Source: JAVVHH01 sp964235765
GTDB taxonomy: Bacteria > Pseudomonadota > Alphaproteobacteria > Acetobacterales > Acetobacteraceae
Direction: 5' to 3'
Assembly (NCBI GenBank): GCA_964235765.1
Contig: CAXSDH010000045.1
Coordinates: 1 to 29,651 of the forward strand
Length of the DNA stretch: 29,651 bases
In this document: in pieces, positions 8,205 to 16,662 of the stretch
How positions within the stretch are numbered: position 1 is the stretch's first letter
How the letters are laid out: each line of letters begins with the position of its first letter
Program-made: the position numbers and the translations under genes
Notes under the pieces: generated by a model
Seen by the model: the letters and a program-made list of their open reading frames with translations, nothing else
The model's database searches: none
What the model was told of the DNA's origin: nothing

Positions 8205-8522
8205 ATGCCGTCCGAACACTACCGGGTCGACGTCATCCTGAAACATCCGAAGGCGAGCGTCTCGCAGGTGCATCTCGCCGCCGGGCACGAAACGCCGGTG
8301 CACGCGCACAAGCACGACTACGTGGTGCACCCCCGTGCTGCGGCCAAGCTGCTGAAGACATCGTTCAAGGATGGCGCGGTGGTCGCCACGGAAGAGATCT
8401 CGCACAAGCCCGGCGAGCCTTACTTCGTCGCCGCCACCGAAGACGGCGTCACCTTTTCGCTGAAGAACGTGGGCGACAGCCACATGCTCTGCGACAAGAC
8501 GCTCATTCCGCCGCGGGCCTAG
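8205..8522 (+). CDS. Small cupin-fold protein
   Basis: This 105-residue protein is a single small beta-barrel of the cupin type. The metal-site signature is in TPVHAHKHDYVVHP: closely spaced His residues followed by a further His. A second half contains KPGEPYFVAATEDGVTFSLK and the ending NVGDSHMLCDKTLIPPRA. There is no signal peptide, so it is probably cytoplasmic. ATG 8205 has a strong AGAAGGAGA ribosome site ending six bases upstream. The gene is divergent from the cyclase regulator, and the assembly gap begins 17 bases after its stop. Single-domain cupins act as small enzymes or ligand sensors; the ligand here cannot be deduced. Confidence 0.75.
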   Translation: MPSEHYRVDVILKHPKASVSQVHLAAGHETPVHAHKHDYVVHPRAAAKLLKTSFKDGAVVATEEISHKPGEPYFVAATEDGVTFSLKNVGDSHMLCDKTLIPPRA

Positions 8523-8539
8523 CCTCGCCGCCCCTGGCG

Positions 8540-8639
8540 NNNNNNNNNNNNNNNNNNNNNNNNNNNNNNNNNNNNNNNNNNNNNNNNNNNNNNNNNNNNN
8601 NNNNNNNNNNNNNNNNNNNNNNNNNNNNNNNNNNNNNNN
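8540..8639. other. Assembly gap (100 N) with identical 13-bp flanks
   Basis: Exactly 100 undetermined bases, the usual placeholder for a scaffold gap of unknown size. The 13 bases before the gap (8527-8539, GCCGCCCCTGGCG) are identical to the 13 bases after it (8640-8652). The two contigs may therefore simply overlap, with little or nothing missing. Alternatively, a repeat broke the assembly here. Confidence 0.97.
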
Positions 8640-8675
8640 GCCGCCCCTGGCGCAAAGCCCAGTCCCGATGGGGAT

Positions 8676-8722
8676 GGATGACTACATCCGTCGCGACCTT
8701 GCAGGGATAAACATATCCTTAT
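8676..8722. promoter_or_regulatory. Two related dyads upstream of ahcY (putative operators)
   Basis: Two 14-bp inverted repeats of the same pattern lie 29 bases apart: GGATG-ACTA-CATCC (8676-8689) and GGATA-AACA-TATCC (8705-8718). Both fit GGATRANNAYATCC. The second is embedded in a 16-bp near-palindrome ATAANNATATNNTTAT (8707-8722). It also falls inside the spacer of a plausible promoter, which is a classic repressor position. In several proteobacteria ahcY is controlled by the ArsR-family SAH sensor SahR. I cannot confirm that these sites match its motif. Confidence 0.45.
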
Positions 8723-8727
8723 ATAGC
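8699..8727 (+). promoter_or_regulatory. Putative sigma-70 promoter of ahcY
   Basis: TTGCAG (8699-8704), a 17-base spacer and TATAGC (8722-8727) give a reasonable -35/-10 pair in an unusually AT-rich patch of this GC-rich DNA. Transcription would start near 8734, giving a leader of only about 17 bases. The second dyad overlaps the spacer. Confidence 0.45.
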
Positions 8728-8750
8728 GGCGCTCAACCCAAGGAGCGCCG
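8727..8750 (+). promoter_or_regulatory. 8-bp perfect hairpin enclosing the ahcY ribosome binding site
   Basis: CGGCGCTC (8727-8734) and GAGCGCCG (8743-8750) are perfectly complementary and are separated by an 8-base loop. The AAGGAG ribosome site (8740-8745) straddles the loop and the 3' stem, and the stem ends directly at the ATG. If the left arm is transcribed, it would mask the ribosome site. If transcription starts near 8734, as the predicted promoter suggests, the hairpin would not form in that mRNA. Confidence 0.4.
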
Positions 8751-10058
<1,308 letters not shown>

Positions 10059-10069
10059 GAGGCCGTCAT

Positions 10070-10088
10070 CCCCCGGCTCGTCCGGGGG
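10070..10088. repeat. Short palindromic (REP-like) element between ahcY and hpnK
   Basis: CCCCCGG-CTCGT-CCGGGGG forms a 7-bp perfect stem. It is set in the frame GTCATCCCCCGG...CCGGGGGACCCACGG, the shape of the intergenic palindromic repeats common in alphaproteobacteria (a GTCATCCC start and a mirrored ACCCAC end). It could also act as an ahcY terminator, although no T-run follows. Only one copy was seen in this window, so repeat status rests on resemblance. Confidence 0.55.
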
Positions 10089-10116
10089 ACCCACGGCTGC
10101 CGCTACGCCGCACGAC

Positions 10117-10917
10117 GGCATCACCATCTCGGCCGACGATTTCGGCTTGTCGGAGGGCGTGAACGAAGCCGTTGAACTGGCGCATCGGCAGGGCATCCTC
10201 TCGACCGCAAGCCTGATGGTGGCCGGGCCGGCGGCGGCCGATGCGGTTCGGCGGGCGCGGGCCATGCCCGGCCTGCGCGTGGGCCTGCATCTCGTCGTCG
10301 TCGAGGGCCCGGCGGTGCTGCGGGAGCTGACGCCCGGCGGCCAGTTCGGCTCGGACCAGTTCCGGCTCGGGGTCGAATACTTTTTCCGCCGCGGCGTCAG
10401 GCGCCGGCTCGCGTCGGAAATCCGGGCGCAATACGCGGCATTCGCCGCCACCGGGCTGCGGCTCGATCACGCCAATGCGCATAAGCACATGCACCTGCAC
10501 CCCACGGTCGGGCGGCTGCTGATCGAGATCGGCCGGGAGTTCGGCCTGCCGGCCATCCGGATTCCGGCCGAGCCGCCCGCGGTGATGCTGGCGTGCGGGG
10601 CGCCGCAGGGAGCTGGTGCCCGAGCGCTCTATGCGTGGTGCCGCGTGCTGCGCCAGCAAGGCCGGCGTGCCGGCCTAGGCATGAACGACCACGTGTTCGG
10701 CCTGGCCTGGAGCGGCCGCATGACGCGGGACCGCTTGCTGCGCCTGGCGCCGCACATTCCGCCGGGGCGCAGCGAAATCTACTTCCATCCAGCGACGCGG
10801 CGGGACGGCGTGCTGACGCAGGTCATGCCGGATTATCAGCACGAAGCCGAGTTGGCGGCCTTGCTCGACCCCCAAGTGCGCGACGCGTTCGATCGGGCGG
10901 GCCTCAACCTGCGTTGA
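10117..10917 (+). CDS. hpnK: Hopanoid-associated YdjC/ChbG-type deacetylase HpnK, start codon not visible
   Basis: HpnK belongs to the YdjC/ChbG carbohydrate-deacetylase fold and is encoded with hopanoid genes. Metal-site motifs are ISADDFGLS at nt 10126-10152 and LDHANAHKHMHLHP near 10465-10506. GLHLVVVEGP and the C-terminal EIYFHPATR are also typical. The conserved N-terminus is in frame from about 10117, but the frame has no ATG, GTG or TTG between its upstream stop (9976-9978) and TTG 10147. TTG 10147 lies after the ADDFG motif and would remove the metal Asp pair. The palindromic repeat sits where a start and ribosome site would be expected. Translation may use a non-standard start, or the gene may have lost its start. 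It converges with hpnN, supporting a hopanoid role. Confidence 0.85.
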   Translation, partial: GITISADDFGLSEGVNEAVELAHRQGILSTASLMVAGPAAADAVRRARAMPGLRVGLHLVVVEGPAVLRELTPGGQFGSDQFRLGVEYFFRRGVRRRLASEIRAQYAAFAATGLRLDHANAHKHMHLHPTVGRLLIEIGREFGLPAIRIPAEPPAVMLACGAPQGAGARALYAWCRVLRQQGRRAGLGMNDHVFGLAWSGRMTRDRLLRLAPHIPPGRSEIYFHPATRRDGVLTQVMPDYQHEAELAALLDPQVRDAFDRAGLNLR

Positions 10918-11020
10918 GGCTGAGCGCCGCTTGCGGCACATGCGCCAGGCCCTGGTGGCGCAACGCCGTCCAGCCCAGCAGCAGCGCCACGATAATGATT
11001 GCGGTTCGAACGAACGCCAT
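10904..11020 (-). CDS. Possible 38-residue membrane peptide downstream of hpnN
   Basis: A 39-codon ORF starts with ATG at 11018-11020, 27 bases after the hpnN stop on the same strand. GGAG lies seven bases upstream of the ATG, which is good spacing. The peptide begins MAFVRTAIIIVALLLGWTAL, a single membrane-spanning helix with a basic residue in front. About 18 polar residues follow. Its stop overlaps the last 14 bases of hpnK on the other strand. I do not recognise a family, and a short ORF can be fortuitous. The ribosome site, operon position and clean N-terminal helix argue for a real gene. Confidence 0.45.
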   Translation of the reverse strand: MAFVRTAIIIVALLLGWTALRHQGLAHVPQAALSLNAG

Positions 11021-11047
11021 AGGCAAGCTCCGGCTCCAGAAGCGGGA

Positions 11048-13666
11048 TCAGCCCTGGAGCCCCAACCTTTTGCCATGAGTGTGTGAAGAAAGTATGGCGA
11101 GCGCCGCCGGAACGAACACGAGGCTCGACAAAAGCGTGCAGCCGAGGCTGAGCAGCAACAGCGCTCCCATGCTGGCCGTGCCCGGATGGCGGGACAGCGC
11201 CAGCGAGCCGAAGGCCGTGCCGGTGGTCAGTGCGGAGAACACCACCGCGCGCGCCGTCGGCGAAGCGAGCTGGCACGGCAGCCCGGCCCGCCAATTCATG
11301 ACGAAGTAGATATTGAACGACACGCCCACGCCGAGCAGCAGCGGCAGCGCGATCACGTTGGCGAAGTTGAGCGGCAAGGGCAGCAGCACCGCCGCCAGCA
11401 CGGTCATCAAGGCCGAGAGCAGCAGCGGCGCCAGCACCAGCGCCACGTCCAGCACCCGCCGCAGAGCTGCGAACAGGATCAGCACGATCGCCAGCAGCGC
11501 GCCGAGCGCCGCCCGCTCGAAAGCTCGGATGATCGTCGCCGCGGTCTCGGCGATGGCCACGGCGGACCCGCCCGCCTCGGGCGCCGCGCCGCGAACCTGC
11601 TCCACGAAACGGCGCAGCCCGGCCGGGTCGGACGCTTCCTTGCGGGCGGACACCTGCACCCGCCACCGGCCGTCCGGCAGCAGCCAATCGCGCGCGATGC
11701 TGGGGGGGATGGCCGCCTGGGTGACCGGCTGGGCCGAGAGGGCGGCGCGCAGGCGACTGATCTGCTGCGGCAGGAACCGGGTCAGCGCGGCGTCGGCCGC
11801 CAACAGGCTCTCGTCGGGCAGCGCGTCCAGGGCACGGATGTCGGCGGCGATGGACCGTAGCGGGTGCCCGGCCGGCAAGCGCGGCAGGGCCCGATCCAGT
11901 TGCGCCGTCGCCGCTTGCGCGGCCAGGCGCAGATCGGCCGCCGTCACGGCGGCGGCCGGCGCGCGCGGGGCCAGGGTGGGCGCCAGCAGGCCCTTGGCGT
12001 CGGCGATGGCGGCCAGCTTCTCCGGCTGCTCCTGCGGCACGAAACTGGCCAGGCTCGTCACTTGGGCCACTAGCGGCAGGGCCGAGACCCGGGCGGTGAT
12101 CGCCGCCGCCGCCGCCGCGTCCGGCGCGAGGATATCGATGCTGTAGGGATTGGTCAGCGGCAGGACGGCGAGGTCGGCCAGCGTCCGCATCGCCTCGGTC
12201 GAGGGATCTTTGGTGTGCAGCGGGTCGCTGTCGAAGGCCAGGCGCGGCAGGGCCAGAACGCCGCAAGCCGCTATCGCCGCAAACACCGCGACGATCGGCC
12301 ATCGCGCCCGCACGATCGCCCGGTCCACCCATGCCGCCCCGCGAAAGCCCGCCTCGCCGGCCGCGCCCGGCCGCGGCGGCCGGCATAGCATGATGCAGGC
12401 GGGCAGCACCGTCAGGGTGCAGGCAAACGCGATCAGCATGCCGGCGCCGGCAATGAGGCCCAGCTCGGCCACCCCGCTGAAATCGGTCGGCACGAAGGCG
12501 AGGAACCCGGCCGCCGTGGCTCCCGCCGCCACCAGGATCTGGCCCCCCGCCCGGTCGGCCGTCGCGGCCAGGGCGGATAGCGGATCGGGTTGGCGCTGCC
12601 GGGCCTCGCGGAAGCGCACGCTGAACTGGATGGCGAAATCCACCGCGATGCCGACGAACAGGATCGCGAAGGCGACCGAAATCAGGTTCAGCGGCGAGCT
12701 GGTCAGCGCCGCGAAGGCGGCGGTCAATAGCAGGCCCAGCGTGAGCGTCAGCACGATGGGCACGATCAGCCGCCAACTGCGCACCGCCAGCGCCAGCCAG
12801 ACCACCACCAGCACGAAGCTGCCGGCCAGCCCGGCCACGGCGCCCTCGGCCACCGTCGCGAACTCCTCGTCGGCAAGGGCGACCGCGCCGGTCACGCGCA
12901 CCCGCGCCTGCCCGGACTTGACGAACTCCAGGCCGGACGCGGCGGCTCGCAAGGCGGCGGTGGCGACGGCGCCGGGCTGCAGCGCGCCGAAATCGAGGCG
13001 CGGCTGCGCCAGCACGAGACGGTAGGGGCCGCCCATCTCGGCCGCGGGCCCGGCGAGCAGGCGCTGCCACGAGAGCGGCTTCGGCGTGCCCGCGGCGGCA
13101 GCGGCCAGGGCCTCGTGGAAGCTGCGCAGGGCCGTGGCGAAGGGTGCGAGGTCGGCTTGCCCGCGCTCCACGCCGACGCCCAGCAGCGACAGCGCCGCGA
13201 AGAGGCCGCGCAGGCTTGGGTCAACCACGAGCTGCCCGAGGAAGGGCTGCGCGTCGATCGTCTGGTCGAGGAGGGTGGTGAGCGACGCTTTATTGAGGAA
13301 CAGCAGGCCGTTCTGCTCGAAGAAGGGCGAAGCATCCGGCCGGCGCACCGTCCTGAAATGGGCGGTGTCGGCCGCGAGCGCCGCCTCCAGGCCGGCGGCC
13401 GTCGCGTCTGCGATCTCCGGCAGGTCGGCGTCAACCACGGCCACCAGCAGGCGTTCGAACTGGGGAAACAGCCGGATCAGCTCGGCCTCCCGCTGCTTCC
13501 AGGGCAGGCTGGCGGCAAACAGCGTGCTGATGTCGGTGGTGACGCCGAGCCGGGTCGCGGCCAGCCAGCCGGACCCGAGCGCGAGCACCGCGGCGAGCAG
13601 CAGGACCAGGACGGCCCGCCGTCCACAAAAAAGGACGAGGCGGACGAGAAGGCGAGGCTCGGGCAT
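11048..13666 (-). CDS. hpnN: Hopanoid transporter HpnN (RND/MMPL family)
   Basis: This is an 872-residue RND-type permease. It has an N-terminal helix (AVLVLLLAAVLALGSGWLAA), a large periplasmic loop and a bundle of helices including SVAFAILFVGIAVDFAIQFS. A second periplasmic loop and a second bundle with FANVIALPLLLGVGVSFNIY follow. The two acidic/small-residue signatures in the fourth helix of each half are typical of MMPL/HpnN proteins, which move hopanoids from the inner to the outer membrane. Start MPEPRLLVRL (ATG 13664-13666) was chosen because the in-frame upstream codons add only a short basic stretch. It converges with hpnK and is followed by a possible small membrane ORF. Squalene-hopene cyclase and the other hpn genes are not in the window. 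Confidence 0.92.
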   Translation of the reverse strand: MPEPRLLVRLVLFCGRRAVLVLLLAAVLALGSGWLAATRLGVTTDISTLFAASLPWKQREAELIRLFPQFERLLVAVVDADLPEIADATAAGLEAALAADTAHFRTVRRPDASPFFEQNGLLFLNKASLTTLLDQTIDAQPFLGQLVVDPSLRGLFAALSLLGVGVERGQADLAPFATALRSFHEALAAAAAGTPKPLSWQRLLAGPAAEMGGPYRLVLAQPRLDFGALQPGAVATAALRAAASGLEFVKSGQARVRVTGAVALADEEFATVAEGAVAGLAGSFVLVVVWLALAVRSWRLIVPIVLTLTLGLLLTAAFAALTSSPLNLISVAFAILFVGIAVDFAIQFSVRFREARQRQPDPLSALAATADRAGGQILVAAGATAAGFLAFVPTDFSGVAELGLIAGAGMLIAFACTLTVLPACIMLCRPPRPGAAGEAGFRGAAWVDRAIVRARWPIVAVFAAIAACGVLALPRLAFDSDPLHTKDPSTEAMRTLADLAVLPLTNPYSIDILAPDAAAAAAITARVSALPLVAQVTSLASFVPQEQPEKLAAIADAKGLLAPTLAPRAPAAAVTAADLRLAAQAATAQLDRALPRLPAGHPLRSIAADIRALDALPDESLLAADAALTRFLPQQISRLRAALSAQPVTQAAIPPSIARDWLLPDGRWRVQVSARKEASDPAGLRRFVEQVRGAAPEAGGSAVAIAETAATIIRAFERAALGALLAIVLILFAALRRVLDVALVLAPLLLSALMTVLAAVLLPLPLNFANVIALPLLLGVGVSFNIYFVMNWRAGLPCQLASPTARAVVFSALTTGTAFGSLALSRHPGTASMGALLLLSLGCTLLSSLVFVPAALAILSSHTHGKRLGLQG

Positions 13667-13711
13667 GCGCAGGGCTAAAGCCGAAGCGGCGCGCCGCCGC
13701 AAGGGTCCCCG

Positions 13712-13747
13712 GCGATCAGGGGGGCGATTAGGGGTGCAATTAGGGCA
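13712..13747. repeat. Three 12-bp tandem units at the end of the ThDP enzyme gene
   Basis: GCGATCAGGGGG, GCGATTAGGGGT and GCAATTAGGGCA follow head to tail. Read on the minus strand in the frame of the ThDP enzyme, each unit contributes a stop codon: TAA 13740-13742, TAA 13728-13730 and TGA 13716-13718, spaced by 12 bases. This looks like slippage duplication of the gene end. Confidence 0.7.
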
Positions 13748-15383
13748 TCAGGGGCCGCGTGCCGGCACCGCGCACGGTGGGCATCATGATGAGGTCCCAG
13801 ATACTCGGCATCTCGCCCACGGGCACATGCACCAGCGCGGGCGCGTCGAGGGCAAAGGCTTCGTGCAGCCGCGCCGCCAACTCGTCCGGGGTGCGCGCGC
13901 GATAGGCGGCAATGCCGAAGCTCTCGGCAAACTTGCAGAAATCGGGGTTGGCGAGGTCCCAGGCGATCAGCCGGTTGTTCCACGCCTGCTGCTGGATGCG
14001 GCGCACGTTGCCGAAGGCGCCGTCGTCGAACACCACGACCACCACGGCCAGGTTGTGCCGCTTGGCGGTGGCCAGCTCCATCGCCTGATAGGCGAAGCCG
14101 CCATCCCCGGCGATGCTGAGCACGGCGCGGCCCGGACAGGCGGCCTTGGCGCCCAGCGCGGTGCCGTAGCCGTAGCCCAGGTTGTCCTGGTAGCCGGAGA
14201 AGAAGCTGCGGGGATGGTGGACCGGGAAGGCGATGCGGGCGGCGAAACCGAGTTGGGTCACTTCATCGACCAGGATGCCGTTGTCCGGCAGCGCCGCCCG
14301 CATCGCGCGCAGGAAGCCCATCTGCGGCTCGAGCTTGCCCAGCCGCTCGGCGAGCCAGGCGCGGTGCCCCGCCAGCTCATCCTCGCGGGAGGGACGGACC
14401 GAATTGTGCCGGGGCAGCCGGTCCAGCAAGGCCTGCACCCCGGCCGCGGCGTCGGCGACCACGGCGCAGTCCGGCCGGCGGTAGCGGCCGGGCTCCTCCG
14501 GGTCGATGTCGAGCCGCACGACCTGCAGCCCGGCATCGGCGCCCCACTGGCTCTGTTGGCTGTAAAGGCGGGTGCCGATGCCGAGCACCACGTCGGCCCC
14601 GGCCCAGAGCCGGTGTCCGATGGGGTATGGCACGGCCAGGCGGTGGCTGGTGGGAATGACGCCCCTGCCCCGGCGGTAGGACACCACGGGCGCCTCCAGC
14701 ATCTCGGCCAGCCGCTGCACCGCCGGCCCGGCATCTTGCGCGCCGCCGCCGACCACGATCAGCGGGCGCCTTGCGGCGCCCAGGATGCGGGCGGCCTGCT
14801 CGACGGCCTCGGTGTCCACGGGCGGAGCCACCGGCGGGATGGGTCCGACGAGCGGCGCGGGGCCGGCCTGGCCCCACACGTCGATCGCGCACTCCAGCGC
14901 CACCGGGCGGCGGCGGCCGGAGCGCGCGAGGCAGATGGCGTCGGCGACCCGGGCCGAGGCCTCATGCGGCCCGGTGATGCGGGCGGCGTGCTTGGTCACG
15001 TGGCGCAGCAGGCCGAGTTGGTCGGGGATTTCGTGCAGATGGCCGTAGCCGCGGTCGATCGCGTGCGCGGGGATCTGCCCGGCGAGCGCCAGCACCGGCG
15101 CGTCCATCCCCCAGGCGGTCAGGAGGGCCGCGGTGGTGTTCAGCATGCCGGGACCGGGCACGGCCGCGTAGGCCTGGACCTGCCCGGTCGCGAGCGCGGC
15201 GCCAAGGGCCATGTAGGCGCCGGTCTGCTCGTGCCGCGCGTGCAGCATCCGGATGCGGTTTCGCGCGCCATAGAGCGCATCGAACAAGGGGTCGTTATGG
15301 ATGCCGGGCACGCCGTAGACCGTGCCGATCCCGTGCCGGATCAGGGTTTCCACCACCGCCCCGGCCGCCGTCATCCGCTGCAT
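13740..15383 (-). CDS. Thiamine diphosphate-dependent enzyme of the acetolactate synthase/2-oxoacid decarboxylase family
   Basis: This 547-residue protein has the three-domain layout of the family. The N-terminal Pyr domain carries the ThDP-activating Glu52 in LHARHEQTGAYMAL. A central domain contains RRPLIVVGGGAQDAG. The C-terminal PP domain carries the cofactor motif with GDG at residues 426-428, but the usual NN end of the motif reads DDGAFGN. Members include acetolactate synthase, oxalyl-CoA decarboxylase, benzoylformate decarboxylase and sulfopyruvate decarboxylase. Sequence reading alone does not decide the substrate. There is no small regulatory subunit gene beside it, which argues against a canonical IlvB. 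ATG 15381-15383 has AGGAGG seven bases upstream. The gene diverges from a Liv-type uptake operon, which may import a substrate or precursor. Confidence 0.85.
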   Translation of the reverse strand: MQRMTAAGAVVETLIRHGIGTVYGVPGIHNDPLFDALYGARNRIRMLHARHEQTGAYMALGAALATGQVQAYAAVPGPGMLNTTAALLTAWGMDAPVLALAGQIPAHAIDRGYGHLHEIPDQLGLLRHVTKHAARITGPHEASARVADAICLARSGRRRPVALECAIDVWGQAGPAPLVGPIPPVAPPVDTEAVEQAARILGAARRPLIVVGGGAQDAGPAVQRLAEMLEAPVVSYRRGRGVIPTSHRLAVPYPIGHRLWAGADVVLGIGTRLYSQQSQWGADAGLQVVRLDIDPEEPGRYRRPDCAVVADAAAGVQALLDRLPRHNSVRPSREDELAGHRAWLAERLGKLEPQMGFLRAMRAALPDNGILVDEVTQLGFAARIAFPVHHPRSFFSGYQDNLGYGYGTALGAKAACPGRAVLSIAGDGGFAYQAMELATAKRHNLAVVVVVFDDGAFGNVRRIQQQAWNNRLIAWDLANPDFCKFAESFGIAAYRARTPDELAARLHEAFALDAPALVHVPVGEMPSIWDLIMMPTVRGAGTRPLMP

Positions 15384-15414
15384 TCCGCCGCCTCCTGGAG
15401 CCCGTCCCACATTC

Positions 15415-15443
15415 TTGACACGTTCCGGAGGGGGCCATACCAC
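15415..15443 (+). promoter_or_regulatory. Putative promoter of the Liv-type operon
   Basis: A consensus -35 box TTGACA (15415-15420) is followed after 17 bases by TACCAC (15438-15443), a poor -10 match. The substrate-binding-protein gene starts 23 bases later. The perfect -35 in the 83-base divergent gap is the main support. Confidence 0.35.
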
Positions 15444-15466
15444 TGCGCCCATAATAAAGGTCGGGG

Positions 15467-16630
15467 ATGCGGTCCATGCAGCGGCGATTGGCGGTCATGC
15501 TACTGGCGGCGACGGTGCTTTCCGCAGGCGCCGGGGCGGCGAACGCGCAGATCAAGATCGGCGTGACCATATCCACCACGGGCCCCGCCGCCAGCCTCGG
15601 CGTGCCGCAGCGCAACTCCATCGCCTTGCTGCCGACCGAGGTCGGCGGCCAGAAGATCGAATACATCGTGCTGGATGACGGGGCGGACAGCACCAAGGCG
15701 GTCGCCAACGCGCGCAAGCTGATCGACGAGAACAACATCGACGCCCTGATCGGGTCCAGCACCACGCCGGCCTCGCTCGCGCTGATCGACGTGGCGGCCG
15801 AGAAGAAGGTGCCGATGATCTCGCTGGCCGCCTCGGCGCGGCTGATCGAGCCTATGGATGCGCAGCGGCATTGGGTGTTCAAGACCCCGCAGAACGACAG
15901 CCTGATGGCCGACGCCATCGCCGACCACATGGCCCGCGCGGGCGTGAAGACCGTGGGGTTCATCGGCTTCAACGACGCCTACGGCGATGGCTGGCTGGCC
16001 GAGGCGACGCGGGCGTTCAAGGCGAAGAACATCCAGATCGTGGCCACCGAGAAATACGCCCGCAACGACACCAGCGTGACCGGCCAGGTGCTGAAGCTGA
16101 TCGCCGCCAAGCCGGACGCCGTGCTGATCGCCGGCGCCGGCACCCCGGCGGCGCTGCCGCAAAAGGGCCTGCGCGAGCGCGGCTATGCCGGGAAGTACTA
16201 TCAGACGCATGGGGTGGCGAACTCCGATTTCCTGCGTGTGGGCGGCGCGGACCTCGAGGGCACCGTGCTGCCGGCCGGGCCGATCCTGGTGGCGGCGCAA
16301 CTGCCGGACAGCAACCCGATCAAGAAGGTCGCGATGGATTACGTGAGGAAGTACGAGGCGGCGCAGGGACCGAACACGGTGGCCACCTTCGGCGCGCATG
16401 CCTTCGATGCGGCGATCCTGCTGGAGCAGGCCATCCCGGTCGCGCTCAAGGCCGCCAAGCCGGGAACCGCCGAGTTCCGTTCGGCGCTGCGCGACGCGCT
16501 GGAGGGCGAGCACGAGGTGGTGCTGACCCATGGCATCGCGACCATGTCGGCCAAGGACCATAACGGGTTCGACCAGCGCGCCCGCATGATGGTCACCATC
16601 CAGGGCGGCGCCTGGAAGCTGCTGCCCTGA
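15467..16630 (+). CDS. ABC transporter periplasmic substrate-binding protein (LivJ/LivK type)
   Basis: This is a 387-residue exported protein. Its signal peptide MRSMQRRLAVMLLAATVLSA continues to GAGAANAQ, followed by the mature start IKIGVTISTTGPAASLG. It is a type I periplasmic binding protein (Peripla_BP_6) with two alpha/beta lobes; KTVGFIGFNDAYGDGWLAEA and the IGSSTTPASLALIDVAAEKK region are family-typical. It delivers ligand to the LivH/M/G/F complex encoded next. Ligand specificity cannot be read from sequence; relatives bind branched-chain amino acids, amides, aromatic acids and similar compounds. ATG 15467 is preceded by AAGG (15457-15460), and ATG 15476 is an alternative three codons in. 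The gap to the permease gene is 32 bases. Confidence 0.92.
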   Translation: MRSMQRRLAVMLLAATVLSAGAGAANAQIKIGVTISTTGPAASLGVPQRNSIALLPTEVGGQKIEYIVLDDGADSTKAVANARKLIDENNIDALIGSSTTPASLALIDVAAEKKVPMISLAASARLIEPMDAQRHWVFKTPQNDSLMADAIADHMARAGVKTVGFIGFNDAYGDGWLAEATRAFKAKNIQIVATEKYARNDTSVTGQVLKLIAAKPDAVLIAGAGTPAALPQKGLRERGYAGKYYQTHGVANSDFLRVGGADLEGTVLPAGPILVAAQLPDSNPIKKVAMDYVRKYEAAQGPNTVATFGAHAFDAAILLEQAIPVALKAAKPGTAEFRSALRDALEGEHEVVLTHGIATMSAKDHNGFDQRARMMVTIQGGAWKLLP

Positions 16631-16662
16631 CGCCACCCGTCCGCGTCTGACCGGTCCTTACG

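Noticed and set aside
5214..8522. Very long plus-strand open frame (about 1100 codons) opposite the cyclase regulator
   Set aside because: It is a GC-driven shadow of the minus-strand cyclase gene, rich in Arg/His/Gln with no domain. Only its last 105 codons (the cupin from 8205) are real.
8652..8750. SAH or SAM/SAH riboswitch upstream of ahcY
   Set aside because: Conserved core elements of the known SAH-binding riboswitch classes are not visible. The predicted promoter leaves a leader of only about 17 bases, and the dyads are better explained as DNA operators.
13740..15383. Calling the ThDP enzyme ilvB (biosynthetic acetolactate synthase)
   Set aside because: No small subunit gene is adjacent, and the ThDP motif end and general text differ from IlvB. 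The family is sure, the substrate is not.
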